From the NCBI GenBank assembly GCA_020746835.1, contig JAGPNK010000006.1:1860001-1924000 (forward strand): DNA of 64,000 bases. The letters are read 5' to 3'. Within the stretch, counting starts at the first letter, position 1, and each line of letters opens with the position of its first letter. The stretch is from Stachybotrys elegans. Taxonomy: Eukaryota > Ascomycota > Sordariomycetes > Hypocreales > Stachybotryaceae. This document shows positions 11,741 through 22,628 of the stretch, piece after piece. The position numbers were made by a program, and so were the translations under genes. The notes below the pieces were generated by a model. The model had not been told where the DNA came from and did not search any database. It saw only the letters and a program-made list of their open reading frames with translations.

Positions 11741-12817
11741 GAGGATGCTCGACGGATTGGTGTCGATGGTTGGGTTTAGTGGCTTCTGCCCATTGCAATG
11801 GCTTGTATGATGATTAGGGGGTTTGGAAAAAGACAATGATATGGCGCACCGGGATGGTATATAGAACCTGTATTTGGTTGAACTGCACACGGGAGACAGG
11901 AGGTGATATTGGCCTCGTTGGTGAGGCATTTGCATAACAAACATGATGATGAAAAGAAGCAGCGAGCATTTAGATGCACGAAGCATAGGCCTACCTACTA
12001 TCTAATAACTGGTTCGAAAACAGTCATTACGTCAGAAGATGTTGCATGTAAGATTCGCACAGGGGGTATAGTAGTCAACAACAGCGATTTTTTTTTACAC
12101 TTGACCTCTACCGTTGGTACAATCCCAGCAAACTGCGCTTTTGATAATGACACAGCCCGGCAAGCAACGTAGAGGGAGCTGATCCGCCGCTATCCATCTA
12201 CTCGATGCCCTATCTGCGAGGCTCATCCTGTATTGAAGCCTTGGCTTTTAGGTGGAAACGAAGAGGTTTTGGTGTCGGAAAGCAGAATGAAACAGCTGAG
12301 AGCGTGGTTTGGCTGCAAGGGCTGAATGGTTGATGATGGTGAACCTCGGCTCGGCGCGGCTCCTCCCCCGCATCGGCCCAGTATGGGGAAGCATCGATGG
12401 ATGATGGAGAGAGGGGAAGTAGTACCCGACCAGCCTGCAGGTACATACGTTGCTTGGCGGGCTTGACTCGCTTTCATCATCCATCCCAATTTCGCGACGA
12501 ACTGGTTTCCTATTCGTACAAGCCGAGGCATCTCTCGCTGATCTGGCGCAGCAGCATTTTATTTGTACAGAGACATAGCCCCTGCCATCGATTTCTTCAC
12601 GATACCCCATTCCATACCCTGTCATTTCGACCAGGTCTTACTTGTCCTGTTTTCTCTCGTCCCTTGTCTTGTCTTGTCTTGTCTTGTTCATCGTGTATGA
12701 CTTTTGCCTCCCAACAGCGCCGCCATCCATATAAACAGTCCTCGTAACAAGCTACAGAACATACACTTAAATTTGACTAGCTCATCCCCGTTCGCATACC
12801 GACATTTCTTCTTCACC
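11741..12817. other. Intergenic, Zn2Cys6 gene to thiolase
   Basis: 1.1 kb holding the regulator's 3' UTR and the thiolase promoter. A cttgt pentanucleotide run is present at about 12663-12687, and the 150 bp before the thiolase start are pyrimidine-rich. No gene is supported here. Confidence 0.6.
12663..12687. repeat. CTTGT pentanucleotide repeat
   Basis: About five tandem copies, 130-155 bp before the thiolase start codon, probably in the promoter or 5' UTR. Confidence 0.8.
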
Positions 12818-14258
12818 ATGCCGGCTAAGCAAAAGTCGCCCGCCTATGTGTTGGGCGTGGGCATGACCAAGTTCATCAAGCCTCGGGGCAAGGTCGACTA
12901 CACGGAGCTGGGCTTCGAAGCGGGCGTGAAGGCGCTGCTGGACGCACACATCAACTACGACGACGTGGACCAGGGCGTCGCGTGCTACTGCTATGGCGAC
13001 AGCACCTGCGGACAGCGCGTCTTCTACCAGTTTGGCATGACGTCCATCCCCATCTACAACGTCAACAACAACTGCTCGACCGGCAGCACGGGGCTGGCCA
13101 TGGCCCGCACCTTTGTCGAGTCGGGCGCCGCCGATTGCGTCATGGTCGTGGGCTTCGAGAAGATGATGCCCGGCAGCCTGCAGACCTTCTTCAACGACCG
13201 CGAGAACCCTACCGGGACCTCGGGGATCATCATGGCCGAGACGAGAGGTGTGACCAAGGCCCCCGGTGCCGCCCAGATGTTTGGTAACGGAGGACGCGAG
13301 TACATGGAGAAGTAGGCAATCGACCCCGAATCGGTGCTGGGTGTTGTGTCTGACAAGCATTACGTGCGACTACAGGTACGGAGCCAAGCTCGAGGACTTT
13401 GCCGAGATTGCCCGCGTGAACCACGCGCACTCGGTCAACAACCCTTACTCGCAGTTCCAGGACGTCTACACGCTCGAGCAGGTGCTCAAGGCACCCATGA
13501 TCCACGAGCCCCTGACCAAGCTGCAGTGCTGCCCTACCTCGGACGGTGGCGCTGCCGCCATTGTCGTCTCGCAGGCCTTCCTCGACGCCCGACCACAGCT
13601 CAAGGAGCAGGCGGTGCTCATCGCGGGCCAGTGCATGGCCACGGACGAGCCGAGCCTCTTCTCCCGCAGCTCCATTGATCTCTTGGGCTTCGGGATGACG
13701 CAGCGAGCCGCCAAGGCGGCGCTGGGCCAGGCGGGCATCACGGCCGACGACGTGCAGGTGGTGGAGCTGCACGACTGCTTCAGCGCCAACGAGTTGCTGA
13801 CCATTGACGCGCTGGGGCTCAGCGACCCGGGCAAGGCTCACGAGCTGGTGCGCGAGGGCGGCATCACGTACGGCGGGAAATATGTCGTCAACCCGTCGGG
13901 TGGACTCATCTCCAAGGGCCACCCGCTGGGGGCAACAGGCATCGCGCAGTGCGCGGAGCTGGTGTGGCACCTGCGCGGCTGGGCCAACAACCGGGCGGTG
14001 CCCAAGACGCGATACTGCCTGCAGCACAACCTCGGGCTGGGCGGTGCCGTGGTGGTGACGGTGTACAAGAGGGCCGACGGCACGGAGGCGCCGCAGGTGG
14101 ACTCGGAGTCGGTCAGCCGCAGCACAGGCCTGGGCTACAACCCGGCCATCGAAGCCAAGGGCTTCACGGCCGAGCAGGCCGACCTGGTAAGGAGCAAGGC
14201 GTCGAGGAGCGCATGGGCGCTACAGCAGACGCAGCAGAAGGTCATGTCGAGGTTCTAA
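12818..14258 (+). CDS. SCP-x/SCP2-type thiolase (acetyl-CoA acyltransferase-like)
   Basis: Exons 12818-13311 and 13376-14258 give 458 aa. Thiolases of this branch cleave 3-oxoacyl-CoA, typically branched or sterol side-chain substrates in peroxisomes. Seen: AYVLGVGMTKFIKP at the start, the nucleophile loop NVNNNCSTGSTGLAMA with Cys86, the distal motif SKGHPLGATGIAQ with His347, and CLQHNLGLGGAVVVTVY near the C-terminus. The domain fills the whole protein; the SCP2 sterol-carrier domain found in animal SCP-x is absent, as in many fungal members. The 64-nt intron (donor GTAGGC, branch ctgac, acceptor CAG) joins MEK to YGAKLEDF; unspliced, it gives an immediate TAG. The C-terminal tripeptide SRF is a weak match to a PTS1 signal. 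The substrate is not determined. Confidence 0.92.
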
Positions 14259-14939
14259 ATCCAGATCCGGTGCACAGGAGGGGAGGAGGGGCAGGGAGAG
14301 GCTGGGTCTTGTCGCGAATAGCATTTTGTGCGCTTGAATTCCTGCTTCCAGGTTACAGCATGTTTTGGATCTGTTAGTGGACCAGAAATAACGAGTTCAA
14401 TAGTACGTATGGTGTGATCAATTGTCACAGTACATACTACATACGAGGAGTTGGTAATGGGAGCGGCGGTGGTTGAGGCCGTTTCAGATGCAATGGAAGA
14501 GTTGAGCATGTTTCACTTCCCAAGAGGTGTTTAGCGTCTGGATGCACGTCACACTACAATTAGTACACGCAGCTTACACTGATCGTCTGACGCACAGGGA
14601 AGTACCTCAGCCTACCTACTACTAAAGTTACGGCCGCGGCGGGAAGAGCTGAAGCCATTATTAATTCTGCTCGGGAATCCGGGGCGGCACAGCTGCTACC
14701 CTCCATTGCATCAGCATCCGTGGCCACATCTACTTATCCTTCTCTCTCTCTACGACAGACTGTTGCGAGTATATAATCTCTCAGCGCGCCCTCCCCGTTT
14801 GTTCACAGCCGGCCCCTCATTCACACCCCCACCAGACCTACCTACTACCTCTGAGTACCAAGGTCCCTTAAACCTTGGACCTTTCCATCCCATCTCCATC
14901 TCTCCTACATACACAAAGCACCATTACGAATCATCCACC
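14259..14939. other. Intergenic, thiolase to atx1
   Basis: 680 bp with the thiolase 3' UTR and atx1 promoter. It contains a TATA-like element (14770-14776) and TACCTA-type motifs near 14605-14625. No gene is seen. Confidence 0.6.
14770..14776 (+). promoter_or_regulatory. TATA-box candidate of atx1
   Basis: The sequence tatataa lies 164 bp before the atx1 start codon, followed by pyrimidine-rich DNA suited to a fungal transcription start region. Assignment is positional only. Confidence 0.4.
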
Positions 14940-15267
14940 ATGGCCGACACGCACACCTACGAATTCAACGTCAGCATGAGCTGCGGCGGCTGCTCCGGCG
15001 CCATCGATCGCGTCCTCAAGAAGCTCGACGGTACTTCCCCCCTCCTCCTCCTCCTCCTCCAAAACGGCCGACAAACCAACTAACCTCCCCCATCTCGCAG
15101 GCGTCGACAGCTACGAAGTCTCGCTCGAGAACCAGAGCGCCAAGGTCGTCACGAGCAGCCTGCCCTACGAGGTCGTCCTCGAGAAGATTGCCAAGACGGG
15201 CAAGAAGATCAACTCGGCCAAGGCTGACGGCGTCGAGAAGTCCATCGAGGTCCCCGCCGCTGCCTAA
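14940..15267 (+). CDS. atx1: ATX1 copper metallochaperone
   Basis: Exons 14940-15030 and 15101-15267 encode 85 aa. Atx1 binds Cu(I) in the cytosol and hands it to the Golgi copper ATPase (Ccc2), which loads multicopper oxidases for iron uptake. Seen: the heavy-metal-associated fold starting YEFNVSMSCGGCSGAI, with the metal-binding MxCxxC motif (Met13, Cys15, Cys18), and the C-terminal KIAKTGKKINSAK, whose lysines are characteristic of Atx1-type chaperones. The 70-nt intron (phase 1, donor GTACTT, acceptor CGCAG) joins KKLDG to VDSYEV. Length and single domain match Atx1 and exclude a P-type ATPase fragment. It is convergent with arp3. Confidence 0.93.
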
Positions 15268-15962
15268 GGATACCTGCCTATAGTCTACCTGCGGTTGAAT
15301 CGGGGAAGGGTGGGCGCATCGTATATACCGTGTGAAATACCCTATTGTTTTTTACAACGCGATGGCACGGGCTATACCACACACACACACGCACACGCAC
15401 ATATATTGGTATACACTATGTGCATACTTTTACAAAGATGTTGCAATTCTCTTTAGATGATATTCGAGCGCCCCTAAACTGAAGCTTGACCTTCCGCACC
15501 CATCGCATCTCTCGTCCTCTGCTTCCGCCGTGACTTGCTTATCTCCTCCCACTATCGCATCCCTCTATATGTAGGACTGGGCAGTATCTATTCAGATGCT
15601 GCGGAGCTATGCAACTCTTCTCAGCAGCACCACGGTGGCAAACTGGACAAGCCGGAGTTACGACCTCCGCGCAACAACAAGTCAACAATTGCGCAGAGGA
15701 CGCGACAATGTACAGTACCTGGATACTCATGGCGTCACGCAATATCCCGCGAGCGATTTACGTCAACTCCATCATGTATTTGCGCACAACTGCCCCCCTC
15801 TACCTCGTCCACCTTGAAACACGGCCGCCGAAGCTCCCTCCGTCCTATCCAGCCCTCTATAGCTGCATAAAATGTCCCACCCCCTTTTTTGGTTATCCGG
15901 AATGTGAGATGCTGCCAGACGTGGTGCACCGACTTCCATTTTCGCATCAAGGTCGGTCGCAT
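15268..15962. other. Convergent intergenic region, atx1/arp3
   Basis: About 700 bp between two 3' ends, so both 3' UTRs must lie here. A short CA-type dinucleotide run is present at 15379-15400. The overlapping open frames at 15535-15968 have no protein signature. Confidence 0.6.
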
Positions 15963-17733
15963 TTATGAGCCACCAGGCCCGCCCAGAAGGGCGAATCTCC
16001 GCACGATGCTGGGTCCGTATTCTTGGTACTGCGGGCTTGGTTAGCATTCGTCTCCTATCTTGCACCAGAAGATGCAGCATGCTGTCCTCAAAGCTTACCT
16101 CGGCCTTGGTGTGGCAGTAGGACCGGAACTCGGGCGTCTGGCCAAGCAGACTGCCGCCGAACCATGGTCCGTGACGTTGCCTCTTGTGCGTGATGACCTG
16201 AACCTCGAGACCACCGCTGCGTGCTCCGCCGCTGCGCACCTCGCTGGCCCGGATCCTGGCGTCCACCAGGTGCTTAATGTCGCGCTGTAGTCGCCGGCCA
16301 AAATCCTTGTATAGCGTGCTTCCGCCCGAGAGCACGATGTTCTTGTACAGACCTCGGCGAACGTCTATGGGGGACTGCTGGATCACGCCGTCGACAACCA
16401 CGGGCAGGGGGGTCAGGAAGTCGGAGCTGTAAATCTCCGGGTTGAAGAAGATTTCCGGAGCCAGGAATCGCTCGTAGCCGACATCGACCGTAAGCTGGCG
16501 GCCGACAGGGGTGCTCACAACGTGCTTGGCAAACCGACTCCTGTCACGATCGTACCGCGCAAACTCCTTGACAATGTCCGGGCAGACGTAGCAGTACTCC
16601 TCCTTGATCTCCTGCGCCGTCTTAAGGGAAGAGTCGGGCTCGCCGCGATCTCGAAGGAGAGACTGCACAAAGTAGGTAATGTCGCGTCCTGCGATGGGGA
16701 TCGACTTGATGGACGATCCAATCACGTATCCTTCCGCCACAGGGATAACGTGTGTTACACCGTCACCCGAGTCAATGACAGTTCCCGTCAGAGATCGGTC
16801 CGACACCTTGGAAGACGTCCATGAGGCTGCCAGCGCCAGCACAGCCTGGACGGCAATATACATGCCGGCACAGTTGAAGGACTCAAAGAAGATCTCGGCC
16901 GTGTTCTCTCGGTTCTCGGGGGGTTCAGAGGCTGTAGATGTTAGAAACCACAGCCAGGCAGACACGGGCAAGGCAAATTCGCCCTGGGGAGTGCTCACGG
17001 GTTCGGTTAGAAGGAAGTAGTGGTCCTCGGGCTCGACCCGGAGATACTTGAAGATGGAGTTGGACCAGAAGCGCTCCATGTGATCCTATCACAACGTTCC
17101 TCATCAGCGCTTCGAGCGGTCAGCACGAGGGTGGTGGTGGAACTAACCCAGTTCTCTATTTGTCCATGGCGGATGGGATAATGCAGACCATAGCCTGAGC
17201 CGTCAGCGCCAGTATCATGTCGCCAAAGTCGGTGAGCCTACCAGGTCCGGCAGCGGCGCTAAGGGCCTCGTCACCGATGAAGAAGTCGAGATCTTCAGTT
17301 CCTCGCTTGCCGCTGAGATGACCTCCAGGGCCGGCACCACCGGTGAGGAAAGAGGGCTTGTTGGCAACGGCCGGTCGTCCAGATCCCGAGCCTCCGCCCC
17401 CGGCAGCGGGTCCCTTGGTTGCGATCGCGGTGGGGAAGACGAAGGACGGAGAGTCGTTACCAGCGAAGCCTAGGGAGGTCAGAAGACAAGTCTAGCGAGG
17501 TGCAGCTCGAAGCGTAGATGTAGGGAGAGAAGCGGTGGCCACGCCAGAGACAGCGGCCTTTATCGCAGGATGTAGACGGCAGAGGGGTATATTCGTCGTA
17601 CCTAGCTTCGAGAAACCCGTACCGCTGGAGGGCTCAATGTCAGCTCAGGTCTCGCATCGTGGGTGCGGGGAGGTGAGAAGGTTAAGGGCGAGCATTACTT
17701 GTCCATGACAACGGCGGGAGTCTGGTTCGCCAT
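15963..17733 (-). CDS. arp3: Actin-related protein 3 (Arp2/3 complex), with apparent 1-nt deletion
   Basis: Minus-strand exons 17733-17699, 17624-17602, 17469-17242, 17194-17148, 17085-16999, 16931-16099 and 16028-15963; about 439 aa expected. Arp3 is one of the two actin-like subunits of the Arp2/3 complex, which nucleates branched actin at endocytic patches and hyphal tips. Seen: [48 protein letters not shown], the signature [38 protein letters not shown]-like [27 protein letters not shown] and a [15 protein letters not shown] end. All introns have good consensus sites. Anomaly: after the 67-nt intron 16932-16998, the exon carries six C's (about 16918-16923) where seven would give the conserved PLNPPENRE; with six the spliced frame shifts. 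Retaining that intron keeps an open frame. Probably a homopolymer error or a recent mutation. Confidence 0.92.
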
Positions 17734-18969
17734 GATGAGGGGAGCGGGGGGGGCTACTGCCCGTATTATTCAGAAAGAAACGACAGGTGAGGATGCCTCG
17801 AAGGGTGGTGGATGCGAAGGCAATGGACGTGATGCGACGCTGGGCGAGGTTGGGTGGTGGAGTGGAAGCTCACCTTCTGCCTCACCTTAGCCAAGCAGTA
17901 CGTGGCTGTGGGCAGCAGGCAGTGGGAATTGGTGACGGAGACAGGTAGAGCAGCGGGGTGGCCAGCCTGTCCAAAAAGGGTGTAGCGCCAGAGCTGCTTT
18001 TGGGAAGAAGTGGAAGTAAGGGGAGAAGTGGTGGCCTAAAGCAGTGCTGCTTTACCATGGACACAAGGAGGACCTCATGCTACACAGAACAACGGCTCGA
18101 ATAATATGCTATACTTTCCGAATAGAAAGACAATGAAGAGCCAATTCAATCCATGAGAACAGTCGTTCCTCTTGCAATATTTCTTCAAGATGGGTCAAGT
18201 TTACAGCCCGAATATACCGTGAGGCTGCTCCCAAGATCAGCCAGGGCCCATGTCGACGTCATCTAGCACTTCAGAACATGACAATCAGGAACAACAACAA
18301 ACCTATGTCACCGGGCACATAGTCCTCCAACCAAACCCAGAATAAGGAGACCGGCCGCTGAAGCACACGGCCGATATAAACACCCACAAACTCATGTTCC
18401 CTTCTGTCCTTGTCGTTTCACTCAGCAGCATGCTGCCAGTTTCCCTGATGTACCTCGCCGTACCTGGTACAAGACTCAGCGTGCGTTCACCCCGAACCAC
18501 ATCGTGCCTTCCACCCTGAACCAGCCCTCCGTGCCTCCTGCTACCAGCTGCAACGGTGAAGCAGCGCCAAGGGGTCCGTACTTACTTTCATAGAAGGAGC
18601 GCAGTAAGCGTGCAGAAGTCGTCCAGAGGCAGCTTCACGGCTGGGCTTCAGTTGCCTCTGCCTAAGTCTGCCTTAGTACCTACCTCTTACCGGTACTTCG
18701 ACCCTACGAAACGGTACCAGTAACGGACTGCATTGCCAGGTCTTCACCTGCCACCATCACCATCTTCGCTCCCTCGATCCTGGAGTTGATGCTCTCCCTA
18801 CCCCTGCTTTTTTGCACACAAACCACTGCCATTCGAAAAGCCGGGTGCAACTCCATCAACAGTCCAACAGATATTTACCATCCTACGACCTCGCTCTCAT
18901 GCACACCTCCGTTTGCCTTGCATCTTTTATAGACCCAAACCCACCGATGCTTGCCATCGTTCTCGGAGA
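17734..18969. other. Divergent promoter region, arp3/taspase-like
   Basis: 1.2 kb between two start codons facing away from each other, so it should carry both promoters. It includes a TAGTACCTACCT element near 18674 and pyrimidine-rich DNA before the plus-strand gene. No gene is supported. Confidence 0.6.
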
Positions 18970-20907
18970 ATGAGCCGCTCCTCCGACAATGAGACCTCGT
19001 CTTCGATGCCCGAACCTCTTGTCAGCACCGATGGTGCCATTGATCGGATGCTGCGTCTCGGCCAGAGGCAGAAACACGTTCCGGCAATCTTTGTCCACGC
19101 TGGCGCAGGCTTCCACAGCCACCAAAACGAGCACGTCCATTTGCAGGCCTGCGTAGCGTAAGATTTCCCGCTCTGTTCCTGTACTCTTTTGCCTTCATAC
19201 CGTTTGCTGTTTGCTGACCTTGAACCCCCCAGCGCCGCGGAGATGGGCATGAAGTTCCTGCGGGCCGGTGCTACTGCTACGGAAGCCGTCGAAGCCGCGC
19301 TGCGAATACTCGAAGACAAGGAGATCACCAATGCGGGCTACGGCTCCAATCTGTCCATTGACGGAACTGTCGAGTGCGATGCCACAATAGTCGACCATCT
19401 CGGCCGCAGTGGAGCTTGCGGTGCCGTCCCCAGTCAGTTTGAATTCATGGTACCCATTCATTCATCATTTATCTCGTGGCTGACCTTGCAAACAGGTGTT
19501 CGGAACCCGATATCCCTCGCAAAGCTCATCCTCGACACCAGCACTCAACCGTTGACGCTTCGCCGTGTGCCCCCCAATGCTCTCGTTGGAGAGGGGGCCA
19601 AGGCCTTTGCCGAGGAACATGGCATCATCACCTTTACCAATGACCATCTCATCTCAAAGAATGCCCGAGACCGCTTCATCAGATGGCAAGATGACCTGAA
19701 GCGGGCTGAGTCCAAGCTCAAGGAGACGAAACCAGCTGCGGCCCCCGCACAGGCTCCCTTCAATTGCGCCCCATGCCATTATGACACTGCGTCGCCATCA
19801 GATCCTCAGAAGACCTTTCCGCGTGACCACACTGCCGCCATCATGGCTGGTACATGGAATGAAGGCCAGCCTGACTCTCCCTATGTTGGCACGCCAACCT
19901 CTGAAGGAGTAAGCACGCCGGACTCACCCATGTTCTTTCGGGCCATGAATACGTCTCCTACGACTTCTGGGGCCCCTCCTCTGCGCCCTTCCCTCGATCG
20001 ACCTCCCATCTCTCCTGGCAGCTCGATCAGCGTTAAAGAAGGGGCCGCCGTGTCGCTCCTCGGCAAGGTCCATATCAAAGCCCCCAATGTTTCATCGAGG
20101 GGCATGGGAAAGACGCATGGAAAATCCAAGGCAAACGCTGATCTCGGTGAAGCTCATCGTGACGGTTCTGCCTCCCCCGTTCCCTCGCCAGAAGGGAGAA
20201 GTGGCTCTATGGACAAGCTTTTGCCTAATGATGGCCCCAGGCATCCCCGGGGTGTTAAGCGACCCCAGCAAACAAAAGACGGGCCAACTCTGGAGCCTGA
20301 GTTCAAGAGACCGACACAACAATTTCGATTGGACGGGCGGGAGGACTCCATCACGGACACCATTGGTGCCATCGCTATAGACGAGAGGGGCCACATTGCA
20401 GCCGGATCGTCGTCAGGTGGTATCGGGATGAAGCATCGCGGGCGGTTGGGGCCGGCCGCCTTGGTTGGCGTCGGGACTGCTGTCGTTCCATTTGCCGAAG
20501 GTGACGAGGATGAGGTAACTGTGGCAGCCGTCACGAGTGGGACTGGCGAACACATGGCCACCACGATGGCGTCCCAAAGGTGCGCCGAACGCATATACCA
20601 TGGTACAAGACGAGGCCCCAGGGGGGCTGACGTGCAGGATGACGACGAGGATGCAATCATGGAATCCTTCATCGTTGAAGACTTCATGGGCCATCCCGGC
20701 GTCAAGTACTGTCACTCAGCAGGGGCCATCGGTGTCATGGTGGTCAAGAAGAGCCATTCGGGCTATTACTTGTACTTTGCACACAACACCGACTCTTTTG
20801 CCCTGGCGTCAATGGGTGCGTTGGAGAGAGAACCACGCTGCACCATGTCCCGACTCCCGGAAGGTGCCAAGATAGCGAGAGGTGGCCGCAAGGTCCGCAT
20901 TCTTTGA
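18970..20907 (+). CDS. Taspase/plant-type L-asparaginase-like Ntn hydrolase
   Basis: Exons 18970-19157, 19233-19432 and 19496-20907 encode 599 aa. The family is made as a precursor that cleaves itself before a threonine, which then becomes the N-terminal nucleophile; members hydrolyse asparagine, isoaspartyl peptides or, as threonine aspartase, protein substrates. Seen: FVHAGAGFHS, NAGYGSNLSIDGTVECDA and RNPISLAKLIL in the alpha region; a long Ser/Pro-rich low-complexity insert (about residues 215-400); then the cleavage site DTIGAIAIDERG with Thr418, and SSGGIGMKHRGRLGPAALVG. The large linker before the nucleophile resembles taspase-type rather than small asparaginases. Introns of 75 and 63 nt; the second is stop-free and a multiple of three. 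Substrate unknown. The ATG at 18970 is the best candidate start. Confidence 0.87.
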
Positions 20908-21554
20908 CACCTATCTTTCGAGGAGTATGAGCGTGGAGCACCATTCCCCCAAACTGCCCCTAAGGGAGATTGTCCGCCTGTTGTTGGATGATGCTCATCG
21001 CACGAGTGACTTGTCGCACTGTCACTTTGGTGTTTATGAATGGCCATTCCGTTGAATAGGGTCTCATATTGCATAGAAATCATCGATACCCTGAATTCCT
21101 ATAGACAGAATACGAACTCATTAATTCAAGATGGAATCCCTTACGAGAACACTGTTGCACGAATTCGAGTCAAGTTTTGAGCTATATGGACCATTCAGGT
21201 TGTGCATGTGTAGGGAAATGCTCTTAACATCGTGTTCACATTATCAACGCCTAAATACTTGTGGCTACCGCACACCAAGCCTGCAGTCGATTGGATGCTG
21301 CCTCCAAGGCGATACCTTGAAAGCCGAGAGTGGGACATTGATAGCAGGCACCCGGTCCAAGAATTAAGTTGCCTGGATAGCCAGGCTGGGGTATTCTTCC
21401 CTCTATGCTATGAAACCCTGCCCTGTAGATGACACCTCCCCACGAGATGCACCGCACCTCGAAGTCGTCTTCCGGTGTTCCTTTGTGCCAATGCCTCATG
21501 AAGGCGTGGGCAAAGGATGATGGACCACGGCTGTGGACGTTTCCCGACCCACTA
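20908..21554. other. Convergent intergenic region, taspase-like/tfb4
   Basis: 650 bp between two 3' ends; 3' UTRs only. Nothing else is recognised. Confidence 0.6.
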
Positions 21555-22628
21555 TCAAGGACGAGGGGTCCCCGTGGCACTGCCCGTCTCCTCTCTCACC
21601 GTCCCGTTCACAATCTTCCTCTTCTTCTTTTTCTTACGAGGTACGACGGCGGGCTTAGCGCCATAGTTGCCAAGTTCAAGCTTGGTACCGCAGGTGAGAC
21701 ATTCCGAGTTGTCTGGCAGCTCGCAGAATATGCTGAGGCAGATGGAGCAGACGAAGCCTGTGTCCACAACCTTTCCATGGCAGAAGCAGGCGGCACGGAA
21801 GTCTACCGTGTCGTGGGTCGGTATGATGACTGACTCGCGGGCTTCCGTGTCAGGTATTAGGCCGAACATGAGGTAGGAGAGTATACCCTGTAGGTTCTCT
21901 GCTCTTACGAAGGCGCCGTTGGTGTTGAAGCAGGCTTGTTGGAGGAAGGTCGGGTCACCGCAGAGAGAAAGGGTATCGATTGCGACTTGCGAGTGGGCGG
22001 CTGCGAAGACTGCGTTCATGGTGGGGATGTACTGAGAGGGTTCGGAATCGGATACGGATATGACGAGGATTCGGGTCTTCATGGGAGGAGGTGCTGAGGC
22101 GGTGGCCTTGGCGTTGTCTGCGAGGCTGGCTGACGAGGCTGTGAGCGCCTGGCCTGCCTTGTTGGCGTGGCATAGAGCAAGGGTCAGGGCGCCGGACAGC
22201 TGCGTGGTTGTCGCGTCCAGATCCTCCTGCGTGGTGGTTCTCAAGAGGGCTTTGAGGGAAGCGAGGACTGTAGACTCAATCTGGGCGAACTGGGGGTATT
22301 TGTTGGCCGAGGTGGGCTGGGCATTGGAGGGCGCATCCTGCATATCGACATCGCCGGAGGCATCTCTAGTCGCGGTCTTCTGGGGTGCTGGATAAAGCCA
22401 GACAGCTCTGTTGACGTGGGCGGCTATGACGGCGACCTGGTTGGCATTGCTGAAGGCCAGGTGGGCGTTGAGGTATATGAGGATGTTGGCGACGGCGCGG
22501 GAGATGGGTAGGACGGAATCGAGGGCGGCCCAGGCGCGTGGATTGGTGTCGATGATGACGGATAGCAGCGAGGGCGTCTCGTCGGTGGTGGTGACCTCGT
22601 AGTGCTCTGAGACGTCGACGGCGTCCAT
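21555..22628 (-). CDS. tfb4: TFIIH subunit TFB4 (p34)
   Basis: Single exon, 357 aa. Tfb4/p34 is a core TFIIH subunit used in RNA polymerase II initiation and nucleotide excision repair; its vWA-like N-terminal domain pairs with the p44 subunit (Ssl1). Seen: LLSVIIDTNPRAW at the start of the vWA domain, LIYLNAHLAFSNANQVAVIA, TRILVISVSDSEPSQYIPTMNAVFAA and LSLCGDPTFLQQACFNTNGA, then a C-terminal zinc-binding cluster CFCHGKVVDTGFVCSICLSI...CLTCGTKL (C4-type). A basic KKKKKRK tail follows. An acidic insert (DASGDVDMQDA) separates vWA strands, as in other filamentous fungi. Start and length fit the family. It is divergent from the UNC-45-like gene across 1.5 kb. Confidence 0.93.
   Translation of the reverse strand: MDAVDVSEHYEVTTTDETPSLLSVIIDTNPRAWAALDSVLPISRAVANILIYLNAHLAFSNANQVAVIAAHVNRAVWLYPAPQKTATRDASGDVDMQDAPSNAQPTSANKYPQFAQIESTVLASLKALLRTTTQEDLDATTTQLSGALTLALCHANKAGQALTASSASLADNAKATASAPPPMKTRILVISVSDSEPSQYIPTMNAVFAAAHSQVAIDTLSLCGDPTFLQQACFNTNGAFVRAENLQGILSYLMFGLIPDTEARESVIIPTHDTVDFRAACFCHGKVVDTGFVCSICLSIFCELPDNSECLTCGTKLELGNYGAKPAVVPRKKKKKRKIVNGTVREETGSATGTPRP

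Noticed and set aside
12009..12030. ggttcgaaaac with a small stem as a tRNA T-arm
   Set aside because: No cloverleaf can be drawn upstream; only a 4-bp hairpin.
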